64,000 bases of DNA, taken from Mycobacterium sp. PS03-16. Its GTDB lineage: Bacteria; Actinomycetota; Actinomycetes; Mycobacteriales; Mycobacteriaceae. The position numbers and the translations under genes were made by a program. The notes beneath the pieces were generated by a model. It worked only from the letters and a program-made list of their open reading frames with translations, ran no database searches and was not told the origin of the DNA. Position 1 is the first letter of the stretch, and each line of letters begins with the position of its first letter. Location: assembly GCF_004570325.1 (NCBI RefSeq), contig NZ_SPQO01000015.1, positions 57,728 through 121,727 on the forward strand, in the 5' to 3' direction. Of the stretch, positions 57,101-64,000 are shown one piece after another.

Positions 57101-60061
57101 TTACATCCGGCCTTCGCGGCGCAGCAGGTCGGCGGCACTCATCCCGCCGCCACGCCGCTTCTGCTCCTCGGCCTCACGGGTGTCGATCTTCTCCGTGGAC
57201 TCCGGATCCTGCGGCTCCGGCTTCTGGGCCGGGATCTTCGTGGTGGCCGCCTGGGGATCCTCGGCGGGCTCGGGCGCGGCGGGTCGCTGCACGGGGATCG
57301 CGGTCGTCGGCTCGTTACCCTCCGGCTGCTGCGGTTCCGGCCGCATCGCCCGCGTCGGCTCGGCCGACGGCTGCGGCCGCGGCGGCGTCGGACCGGCGGG
57401 CCCGCCGCGCAGCTCGCCGAGCCACGACTCGATCTCGCGTTCCTCCCGCTTGGGCCCGGGGGTGGGCGCCTGCGGCGCCCGCTGCCCGGCGGCCGCGTTC
57501 ACCGCGCCGCGCACGGCGTTTTTGGCGATCGACAGCCGCGTGGTGGGCGGTTCCGCGCCCGGCGCGGGCCGGTTGGTCGGGATTCGCGAGGTGCCCGCGG
57601 CCGACGGCCCGTTGACCCGTGGCGGTCCCGGCGGGATGCGCGTCGGGCCGACCCGGCCCTCGACGCCGGGATGCGTCGGATCGTGCGGCGGGCGCGTTCC
57701 GGCCGACGGCCGCGGTGGCACCGGGGCGCCGGCGCCGACCAGGGCCTGCTCGTCGACGGCCTCCCGGACGGCGGGACGCTTGCGCTCGTCGGGCAGTTCG
57801 GTCTCGCCGAGCCCCAGCTTCTCCTGGACCCGCTTCATCCAGCGCGGCGCCCACCAGCAGTCGTCGCCGAGCATCTTCATGATCGCAGGCACCAGGAACA
57901 TCCGGATGATCGTGGCGTCCAGCAGCAGCGCGATGAGCAGGCCGAAGGCCAGGTACTTCATCATCACCAGGTCGGAGAACACGAACGCCCCGGCCACCAC
58001 GGCCAGCACCAGGGCGGCGCCGGTGATCAGGCGGCCCGTGGTGGCGGTGCCGATGCGGATGGCCTCCGCGGTGGACAGGCCGCGTTCGCGCGCCTCCACC
58101 ATGCGCGACACCAGGAACACCTCGTAGTCGGTGGACAGACCCCAGATCACGGCGATGATCAGGCCGATCATCGGCGCCATCAGCGGCTGCGGCGTGTAGT
58201 TCATCAGCCCGGACCCGTGCCCGTCGACGAACATCCACGTCAGCACGCCCATCGTCGAGCCGAGGGTGAGCGCGCTCATCACCGCCGCCTTGATCGGCAG
58301 CACGATCGAACCGAACGCCAGGAACATCAGGATCGTCGTGGTGACGATCAGGATCGTGACCATCAGCGGCAGCTTGGCGAACAGGCTGTGGATGCTGTCC
58401 TGTTCCAGCGCCGGGGTGCCGCCGACCAGCACGGTGACCCCGCGCGGCGGTGACAGCGCGCGCAGATCGTCGATCTTCGCGGCGGCGTCGTTGCGGTTCT
58501 CGAGACCGTTCTGGATGACCCGCACCGACGGATCCTTCGAGCCGCCCTCCTGGACGGACCGCTCCTGCCACATCTTGGCCGGATCGTTCTCGGGTTCGAT
58601 GAAGCCGCTGATCGTCATCGCCTTGGCCCGCATGTCGGCGACCTGCTGGTCGGTGACCGGCTCGCCGTTGTCGCTCTTGAGCACCATGGTCAGCGGTTCG
58701 GTGCGGAAGCCCGGGAAGCTGCGGTCGAAGTCCTCCTGCGCCTGGCGGACCGAGTTGTCCGGCGGCAGGTACTTCTCGCTGATACCGCCGAGCGCCAGCC
58801 CGCCGAGCGGGATGATGAGCAGGATCATCACGATGATGATCGGCACCGCGAACGTGCCGGGCCGCTTCATGACGCGGTTGACCAGCTTGCCCCAGAAGCC
58901 CTTCTCGACCTCGGCGCGGGTCTTGGTCTTCTGCGTCTTCTCCGACAGCCACTCCAGGTAGACGCGCATCGGCTTCCAGTTCCGGAAGAACGGGACGCGC
59001 AGCAGCGTGCGCACCCCGAGTGCGTCGACGTTGGGGCCGAGGATGGCCAGCGCGGCGGCCAGCACGGTGATCGACAGGATCGCCGCCAGCATCACCGACG
59101 CGATGATCGCGTAGGTGATCGACTTGAGGAAGCCCTGCGGGAACAGCAGTAGCGGCACCGACGAGGCGACCAGGATCACCGCGGAGAACATGATGGTGCG
59201 GCCGGAGGTCATCACCGTGCGGCGGACCGCCGCCTCGGTGTCGTAGCCCTCGGCGATCTCCTCACGGAAGCGGCTCACCATGAACAGGCCGTAGTCGACC
59301 GCGATGCCCAGCCCCATCAGCGTCACCACCGGCTGGGCGAAGAAGTGCACGGGCATGATCTCGGCGAGCAGGCGCATGATGCCCAGCGCGCCTGCGATGG
59401 TCAGGCCGCCGATGATGCCCGGCAGCGCGGCGGCCACCACACCGCCGAAGACGAAGAACAGCACCACGCAGACCAGCGGGATGGCGGCCACCTCGGCGCG
59501 CCGCTGGTCCTCGCCGATGCTGCCGGTGAGCTCACTGGCCAGCGGGTTGAGGCCGGCCAGCCGGATGTCCCCGCCGTTGATCTCCTGCAGCGCGGGTTCG
59601 ACGGCCTGGTAGTTCTTCAGGATCTCGTCGTCGGTGTCGCCCTTGAGCGGAATGCTGACGAACGTTTTGGACAGATCGTCGGTCTTCATCTCCTGGACCG
59701 TGGCGCTGGCCGCGTCGGGGGCGCGTAGCCAGCCGACCCAGCTGACCACCTGGTCGGGGTGGTCCTCGACGAACGTGTCGAGCTGGCCGACGACCTCGCG
59801 CTGCCACTCCGGGTTGTCGACCTTCTCGCCGTCGGGCGGTGTCAGGATCGCGACGACGTGGCTGGTGCGGTCGCGGCCGTACACCTCGTCACCGATGACC
59901 GAGGCCTGCACAGACTGGCTGCCCTCGTCGTAGAAACCGCTCTGGGTGACGTGGCTACCCAGGCTGATCCCGTACACGCCGCCACCGAGGCACAGCGCCA
60001 CCATGACTCCGATGACGATGTACCGATAGCGGTATACGTTTCGACCCCACCAGGCGAACAC
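57101..60061 (-). CDS. mmpL3: MmpL3 trehalose monomycolate transporter
   Basis: This 986-residue essential inner-membrane flippase moves trehalose monomycolate for the outer membrane. Proton-relay pairs Asp-Tyr lie in GIAVDYGLFMVSRFREE (about 255) and GLSTDYEVFLVSRMVE (about 645). Twelve membrane segments and two periplasmic domains are present. A long Pro/Arg/Glu-rich cytoplasmic tail (about 760-986) ends SAADLLRREGRM. GTG start with aaggag six bases upstream. M. tuberculosis MmpL3 has about 944 residues; the tail accounts for the extra length. Confidence 0.97.
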   Translation of the reverse strand: MFAWWGRNVYRYRYIVIGVMVALCLGGGVYGISLGSHVTQSGFYDEGSQSVQASVIGDEVYGRDRTSHVVAILTPPDGEKVDNPEWQREVVGQLDTFVEDHPDQVVSWVGWLRAPDAASATVQEMKTDDLSKTFVSIPLKGDTDDEILKNYQAVEPALQEINGGDIRLAGLNPLASELTGSIGEDQRRAEVAAIPLVCVVLFFVFGGVVAAALPGIIGGLTIAGALGIMRLLAEIMPVHFFAQPVVTLMGLGIAVDYGLFMVSRFREEIAEGYDTEAAVRRTVMTSGRTIMFSAVILVASSVPLLLFPQGFLKSITYAIIASVMLAAILSITVLAAALAILGPNVDALGVRTLLRVPFFRNWKPMRVYLEWLSEKTQKTKTRAEVEKGFWGKLVNRVMKRPGTFAVPIIIVMILLIIPLGGLALGGISEKYLPPDNSVRQAQEDFDRSFPGFRTEPLTMVLKSDNGEPVTDQQVADMRAKAMTISGFIEPENDPAKMWQERSVQEGGSKDPSVRVIQNGLENRNDAAAKIDDLRALSPPRGVTVLVGGTPALEQDSIHSLFAKLPLMVTILIVTTTILMFLAFGSIVLPIKAAVMSALTLGSTMGVLTWMFVDGHGSGLMNYTPQPLMAPMIGLIIAVIWGLSTDYEVFLVSRMVEARERGLSTAEAIRIGTATTGRLITGAALVLAVVAGAFVFSDLVMMKYLAFGLLIALLLDATIIRMFLVPAIMKMLGDDCWWAPRWMKRVQEKLGLGETELPDERKRPAVREAVDEQALVGAGAPVPPRPSAGTRPPHDPTHPGVEGRVGPTRIPPGPPRVNGPSAAGTSRIPTNRPAPGAEPPTTRLSIAKNAVRGAVNAAAGQRAPQAPTPGPKREEREIESWLGELRGGPAGPTPPRPQPSAEPTRAMRPEPQQPEGNEPTTAIPVQRPAAPEPAEDPQAATTKIPAQKPEPQDPESTEKIDTREAEEQKRRGGGMSAADLLRREGRM

Positions 60062-60104
60062 GTAAGCTCCTTAAATCCTTGTCGACCGCGCTGTGGTCTT
60101 CAGT

Positions 60105-60117
60105 TGTGTGTCACACA
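60105..60117. promoter_or_regulatory. 13-base palindrome upstream of mmpL3
   Basis: TGTGTG-T-CACACA is a perfect 6-base inverted repeat overlapping the last codons of the NYN gene, about 45 bases upstream of the mmpL3 start. It could be an operator for mmpL3. Confidence 0.35.
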
Positions 60118-60797
60118 CGCGAGGCCAGCAGCGCGGACAGCGGCCGGAACGGCTGCAGCCATGCTCCCTGCTCGGGCAGCGAATCCAGTCCGATCCGCGG
60201 CAGCGGCTCCCGGAAGACACCAGGGATGTCCTCCAGGTCGACGAACTCCAAGGTATCCGACGCTAGCGCCCAGCTCGCATGTTCGCGAAATCCGAGCACC
60301 TGCACGGGGATGCCTTCGTGGGCGATCTCTTCCAGCGGCTGGCGGAACGCCTGACCGTCCGCCGAGGCCACGAGCACCGCGGCCAGACCTTCGTGGTGCC
60401 GCAGGGCGATGTGGTCGAGCATGTCGCTGTCGACGTCGCTGTCGTCATCGATCTTCGGTTTGGCGAAGACGGCGAAACCCACGTTACGCAACGCCTCCAC
60501 CCACGGCCGCACGACGTCGGCGCTCCCCGGCGCGATGTTGGTGAACACCGTCGCCTCGGGTTCCAGCGTGACGTCTCCGCGGCCGGCCGACAGGTCGGCG
60601 GTGCGCGACAGCAGCCAGCGGCCCAGCGCGTCGAAGCGGGGCCGGTGCGCGGCGGTCGGGCGCCCGCCCAGGATCGAGCCGAGACCCATGTCGAGGTTCG
60701 GGGCGTCCCACACCAGCAGCACGCGCTGCGTGCCCTCCGGCGGGCCCGCGGGCGGCGGCGGGGTGACGACCTCGGGGACGTCCTCGGTCACGCTCAT
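60111..60797 (-). CDS. NYN (PIN-like) domain protein
   Basis: This 228-residue protein has the NYN nuclease-like pattern: VLLVWDAPNLDMGLG (about 26-40), DDDSDVDSDMLDHIAL and VLVASADGQAFRQPLEEIA supply the acidic cluster. It lies upstream of mmpL3 on the same strand as M. tuberculosis Rv0207c does, with a 49-base gap. An RNase role is inferred from the fold. ATG 60797 follows the trmB stop by 13 bases. Confidence 0.9.
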   Translation of the reverse strand: MSVTEDVPEVVTPPPPAGPPEGTQRVLLVWDAPNLDMGLGSILGGRPTAAHRPRFDALGRWLLSRTADLSAGRGDVTLEPEATVFTNIAPGSADVVRPWVEALRNVGFAVFAKPKIDDDSDVDSDMLDHIALRHHEGLAAVLVASADGQAFRQPLEEIAHEGIPVQVLGFREHASWALASDTLEFVDLEDIPGVFREPLPRIGLDSLPEQGAWLQPFRPLSALLASRV

Positions 60798-60810
60798 CGT
60801 TTCCCTCGGC

Positions 60811-61611
60811 TCATCGTGCGCGCTTCTCCCAGATGAGTTCGGTGATGACGGGACCCGCCAGCGCCTTGCGCTCGTACTTGGTGACGGGCCGCTGCACGGA
60901 GATGGGCAGCGCATCGGTGGCGGCCACCCGGCGCAGCTGCGGTTCGGCGTCGCCGACCTCCGCGATGTGCTCGGCGTAGCCGGTGTGGTCGGTCGCCGCG
61001 TGCAGAACGCCGCCGGGCCGGAGCCGGTCGGCGATCAGCGCGACCGTGGCCGTCTGCAGCAGCCGCCGCTTGTGGTGACGCGCCTTGGGCCAGGGGTCCG
61101 GGAAGTACACCCGCACCCCGGTCAGCGAGCCGCTGGGCAGGAGGTGTTCGAGCACGTCGACGCCGTCACCGCGGACCATCCGGATGTTCGTGACCCCGGC
61201 ACGGTCGATCGCGCCGAGCAGCTGGGCCAGCCCGCGGCGGTAGACCTCCACGGCGATCACGTCGATGTCGGGCTCGGCCTGCGCCATCGCCAGGGTCGAG
61301 GTGCCGGTGCCGGAGCCGATCTCGAGGACCACGGGGGCCGACCGGCCGAACCAGGCCGCGGGGTCCAGCGGGGGCAGCAGGTGCCCGTCGGAGTCCCTGG
61401 CCTGGGTACCGAGCTCCGGCCACCGACGATCCCACAGCGACTGCTGAGCATCCGACAGCGTGGAGCGCCGCGACCGGAAGCTGGTGATGCGGCGGTGCCG
61501 GTGCTGCGGGTCGGGCGTCGGGTCGCCGTCCGCAGGGTCGGGCAGGTCGTCCGGCGCCGGGGCGCCGGCAACCTCCGACTCGCGCGCGTGCATCCGTCCA
61601 TGGTGGCCCAT
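60811..61611 (-). CDS. trmB: tRNA (guanine-N7)-methyltransferase
   Basis: This 266-residue protein methylates G46 of tRNA. SAM-binding VVLEIGSGTGTSTLAMA and the substrate motif YFPDPWPKARHHKRRLL are intact, with ISVQRPVTKYERKA at the end. The ATG at 61611 (MGHHGRMHARE) is preferred over 61653 because it aligns with the M. tuberculosis N-terminus. It heads the trmB-NYN-mmpL3 group. Confidence 0.95.
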   Translation of the reverse strand: MGHHGRMHARESEVAGAPAPDDLPDPADGDPTPDPQHRHRRITSFRSRRSTLSDAQQSLWDRRWPELGTQARDSDGHLLPPLDPAAWFGRSAPVVLEIGSGTGTSTLAMAQAEPDIDVIAVEVYRRGLAQLLGAIDRAGVTNIRMVRGDGVDVLEHLLPSGSLTGVRVYFPDPWPKARHHKRRLLQTATVALIADRLRPGGVLHAATDHTGYAEHIAEVGDAEPQLRRVAATDALPISVQRPVTKYERKALAGPVITELIWEKRAR

Positions 61612-61673
61612 CGCCAGGGGTGTACCCGCATCCTGGGGCAGATTGATACCCAACAGTTGCCTTCGGCTGGTAT

Positions 61674-62240
61674 GTGGATGAAGCGTTCGCCAGCCGTTGC
61701 GCCGCGTGCCACGATTCTGGGCAGGGCCGGCTGCGCACGGCCCGGAACCGCTGGTCGCAGGGGGAGGTCGCCGCCATCGTCGCCGACGTGCTGACGCAGT
61801 TCGCCCGGGAGTGCGGCGACGCCGCGCTGGCCCGCGTCGTCGGCGGGATCGCCGACCGCCTGCGGGCGCCGGTGCGGGTGGCGGTCAGCGGCCGCCCCGG
61901 GGTGGGCCGCGGCACGCTCGCCGCCGCATTGCCGGGCGCGCGTTTCCGGATCACCGACCGGGCCGCCGACGTTGGGGTGCTGGTGACCGCCGAGACCGTC
62001 AAACCCGAGGACCGCGCGGTGGTGGACGCCTGGCGCGACGCCGGGGTGCCGGTGCTGGTGGTGCTCAACAAGGCCGATGTGGCCGGTGCCGACGACCGGC
62101 AGGTGCGGCGGTGCGCGCAGGTGGCGGCGGCGCCGGTGCTGCCCGCGGTTGCCCTGCTGGCCGACGTCACGCTCGATGACGCCCTGCCGCCCCGCATCCC
62201 GTCGCCGGTGGATCAGGCCGTCACGCGCATCGTGCAGTAG
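61674..62240 (+). CDS. P-loop GTPase-like protein, truncated and fused in frame to kinase sequence
   Basis: 188 residues. The first about 170 resemble the gene that follows trmB in mycobacteria (Rv0209, about 361 aa from memory): a helical start (SQGEVAAIVADVLTQFARE), a P-loop-like SGRPGVGRGT (about 75) and NKADVAGADD (about 136). From about residue 172 the sequence changes to SPVDQAVTRIVQ, the typical lead into a histidine-kinase N-box, and then stops at TAG. The protein is therefore a truncated mycobacterial gene joined to foreign sequence. Start GTG 61674 is uncertain. Confidence 0.65.
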   Translation: MDEAFASRCAACHDSGQGRLRTARNRWSQGEVAAIVADVLTQFARECGDAALARVVGGIADRLRAPVRVAVSGRPGVGRGTLAAALPGARFRITDRAADVGVLVTAETVKPEDRAVVDAWRDAGVPVLVVLNKADVAGADDRQVRRCAQVAAAPVLPAVALLADVTLDDALPPRIPSPVDQAVTRIVQ

Positions 62241-62495
62241 GCGCTCACCAACTGCGTGCGCCACGCGTCCGGCGCGCGGGTCGATGTGCGGCTGGATGCG
62301 GACGGTGATGAGGTGCGCGTACAGGTCGACTCGCGCGGCGGTACGCCGGTGAGCGCCGCACCGGTGCGGGGCAACGGCTGGGGTCTCGACCTGCTGCGGG
62401 AGCGGGCGCGCGCCCTGGGCGGCACCGTCGAGGCGGGACCGATGGACGACGGCTGGTCGGTGCGCGCGCGGATTCCGGTGGAGGTGCCGGCATGA
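62190..62495 (+). pseudogene. C-terminal fragment of a NarL-partner histidine kinase with an in-frame TAG
   Basis: Read through the TAG at 62238-62240, the frame gives RIVQ-stop-ALTNCVRHASGARVDVRL; kinases of this group have RIVQEALTN, so TAG stands where GAG (Glu) is expected. The ATP-lid motif GNGWGLDLLRERARALGG follows, ending four bases into the response regulator. Everything upstream of the N-box (sensor, dimerisation helix with the phospho-His) is missing. Confidence 0.7.
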
Positions 62496-63151
62496 CCTCG
62501 CCGCGGGTGCTGCTCGCCGACGATCATGCGGCGATCCGCGAGGCGCTGCGCATCATGCTGGAGTCGCACGGCATCGAGGTGGTCGGCGAAGCGGCCGACG
62601 GCGCCGTCGCGATGCGCAACGCGGCGGCGCTCACTCCCGACGTGGTGCTCATGGACCTGCGGATGCCCGGCGTCGACGGCGTCTCCGCGACGCGCGAGAT
62701 CGTCGCGGCCGGATGGGGGGAGGTGCTCGTGCTGACGAGCTTCGACGAAGACGACCTGGTGGCGGGCGCGCTGCGGGCCGGAGCGGCCGGGTTCCTGCTG
62801 AAGACGGCGGATGCGGCGACGCTCGTCGATGCCGTGCGCCGGGTGGCGGCGGGGGAGGGCGTGCTGGACCCGCGGGTCACGCGTCGCGCGCTGTCGCTCA
62901 TCGCACGCGTGGATGATCAGGATCAGGGGGAGGATCGTGCCCCGGTTCTCGCGTCGCTCACCGAGCGGGAACGTGACGTGCTGGACGGGATGCGGGCGGG
63001 TCTGTCCAATTCGCAGATCTCGGAGCACCTCGGCATCTCCGTCGCGACCGTGAAGACGCACGTGTCGAACGTGCTGGCCAAGCTCGGGGCCCGGAGCCGC
63101 TCTCACGCCGTGGCCCTCGCCTCGGGGGCGAGGGAGCCGGGAAGCGGCTGA
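62492..63151 (+). CDS. NarL/LuxR-type response regulator
   Basis: This 219-residue protein has a receiver domain (VLLADDHAAIREALR, phosphorylated Asp in VVLMDLRMPGVDG, Lys in GFLLKTAD) and a LuxR-type helix-turn-helix (LTERERDVLDGMRAGLSNSQ, then VKTHVSNVLAKLGARSRSHA). ATG in an ATGA overlap with the kinase fragment, its natural partner. Not part of the usual mycobacterial order after trmB. Confidence 0.92.
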   Translation: MTSPRVLLADDHAAIREALRIMLESHGIEVVGEAADGAVAMRNAAALTPDVVLMDLRMPGVDGVSATREIVAAGWGEVLVLTSFDEDDLVAGALRAGAAGFLLKTADAATLVDAVRRVAAGEGVLDPRVTRRALSLIARVDDQDQGEDRAPVLASLTERERDVLDGMRAGLSNSQISEHLGISVATVKTHVSNVLAKLGARSRSHAVALASGAREPGSG

Positions 63152-63231
63152 GACACCCGCACCCCCTCCGTTTTCGCGCTTCGCCCGTCCGGCGAAGGAT
63201 GTCCTGGGGGAAGCGAGCGAATCGGCGAGCG

Positions 63232-64000
63232 TCAGACGGCAGTGGCCGGCTGCCGCAAGCCGGCCGTCGCATCCGGACCCGGCGCGAGCTGTGCCCACGC
63301 CTCGGCGAGGAGTTCGACCCCCGCCTCGAGATCCTCGACGGCCGACGTGAACGGTATGCGGAGGAATCGCTCGAGCGAGCCGTCGACGGAGAACTTCGGA
63401 CCGGCGATCAGCGACATCCCGCGGGCGCGGCAGATCGACGTCAGCGCGGAGCTCGCGGGGCGGTCGAGTTGCACCCACATCGACAGACCACCGTCCGGCC
63501 ACGGCGTGTGCCACTGAGGAAGACGGCGGTGCAATGCCTCGCTGAGCACGGCGCGATGCGCGCGGAGAAGACGCTGACGATCGGCGACGAGCTCATCGAG
63601 GCGGCGCACGACCTGCTCGCCGATGAGCTGCTCGATGGGTGGAGTGCCGAGGTCGCCGGCGGGCCGCGCCTGCACGAGGCGGCGGATGACAGCGGCGTCG
63701 GCGCGGATCCATCCGATGCGCAGACCGCTCCATACGCTCTTCGACAGTGACCCGAGCGTGACCACACCGGAGCCGTGGGCGCCGCCGGCACGGGTTGCAT
63801 GCCGGGCGAAGGGGCCGTCGTCCCACGGACGGTCGATGTTCAGGTCGACGGTTGCCTCGTCCACCACCAGCACCGTCCCCGCGGCACGGGTGGCGTGGAC
63901 GAGCCGCGCGCGGTCGTCGGGCGCCAGCGATGCTCCCGTGGGATTGTGGAAATCGGGGATGAGGTAGGCTACCGCGGGCCGCGACTGGCGGATCGTGGCC
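63232..64000 (-). CDS. MocR/PdxR-type regulator, aminotransferase domain (5' end outside window)
   Basis: At least 256 residues of a fold-type I aminotransferase domain. PDFHNPTGASLAPDDRARLV, LVVDEATVDL, and the PLP lysine in LGSLSKSVWSGLRIGWIR are clear. In this layout the domain belongs to GntR-headed MocR regulators; the winged-helix head would be beyond the window edge, so a plain aminotransferase is not excluded. It converges with the response regulator. Confidence 0.82.
   Translation of the reverse strand, partial: ATIRQSRPAVAYLIPDFHNPTGASLAPDDRARLVHATRAAGTVLVVDEATVDLNIDRPWDDGPFARHATRAGGAHGSGVVTLGSLSKSVWSGLRIGWIRADAAVIRRLVQARPAGDLGTPPIEQLIGEQVVRRLDELVADRQRLLRAHRAVLSEALHRRLPQWHTPWPDGGLSMWVQLDRPASSALTSICRARGMSLIAGPKFSVDGSLERFLRIPFTSAVEDLEAGVELLAEAWAQLAPGPDATAGLRQPATAV

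Noticed and set aside
60062..60110. Possible riboswitch in the short mmpL3 leader
   Set aside because: Only 49 bases to the upstream gene, a ribosome site and no stable secondary structure.
61695..61720. CAACH motif near the start of the GTPase-like protein suggesting cytochrome c
   Set aside because: No signal peptide, no axial ligand context, and the start codon is uncertain, so the motif may not even be translated.

Overview
The window is high-GC actinobacterial DNA. Gene content and order point to a Mycobacterium, probably a fast grower (Mycolicibacterium). The backbone follows the M. tuberculosis block from mce1 to mmpL3/trmB as I remember it: mce1A-F with mas genes, pirin, sigG, monoacylglycerol lipase, DUF2786 protein, metallohydrolase, O-methyltransferase, ilvD, ricR, L,D-transpeptidase, zmp1, omamA/omamB, mmpL11, hemophore, UPF0104 protein, AI-2E exporter, mmpL3, NYN protein and trmB. 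No tRNA, rRNA, CRISPR array, prophage or classical IS element was recognised.

Layout. (1) 1-10816: an mce1-type lipid-import operon from the 3' end of mce1A through four Mce-associated membrane proteins, with almost every junction overlapping. (2) 10817-27570: an accessory stretch inserted where M. tuberculosis has only a few genes. It holds a YoaK-like membrane protein, an SDR, a fructosamine-kinase-like protein, two large paralogous secreted proteins with a PE-PPE-like fold but no PE or PPE head, an acyltransferase-SGNH protein, a phosphodiester-glycosidase-like protein, a small stress membrane protein, a PQQ-type sugar dehydrogenase lipoprotein, pirin with a divergent MarR regulator, an NDMA-dependent alcohol dehydrogenase preceded by a perfect KstR-type motif, and a DUF559 nuclease-like gene flanked by imperfect direct repeats. 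(3) 27598-37731: sigG, lipase, housekeeping genes, ilvD, a copper-responsive DUF305-ricR operon with an exact RicR box, and an L,D-transpeptidase. (4) 37830-41905: an overlapping DUF4129-MoxR-DUF58 operon next to the transpeptidase, probably acting in the envelope. (5) 41902-47387: a GntP permease, zmp1, omamA/B and a CoA-binding protein. (6) 47428-61611: mmpL11 and mmpL3 with two hemophore-like secreted proteins and a PrrAB-like two-component system embedded between them. The kinase has no ATG/GTG/TTG start where homology places its N-terminus, only a CTG overlapping the regulator's stop.

(7) 61674-64000: the mycobacterial gene after trmB (a P-loop GTPase-like protein) runs in frame into the C-terminal end of a histidine kinase, broken by one TAG where kinases have a conserved Glu. 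A LuxR-type response regulator and a MocR/GntR-type aminotransferase-regulator follow. This is either an acquired island boundary or a chimeric assembly junction.

Together the genes describe cell-envelope lipid traffic (mce1, mas/omam, mmpL3, mmpL11), envelope remodelling (L,D-transpeptidase, acyltransferase) and stress or metal response (sigG, ricR, a SigF-like promoter).
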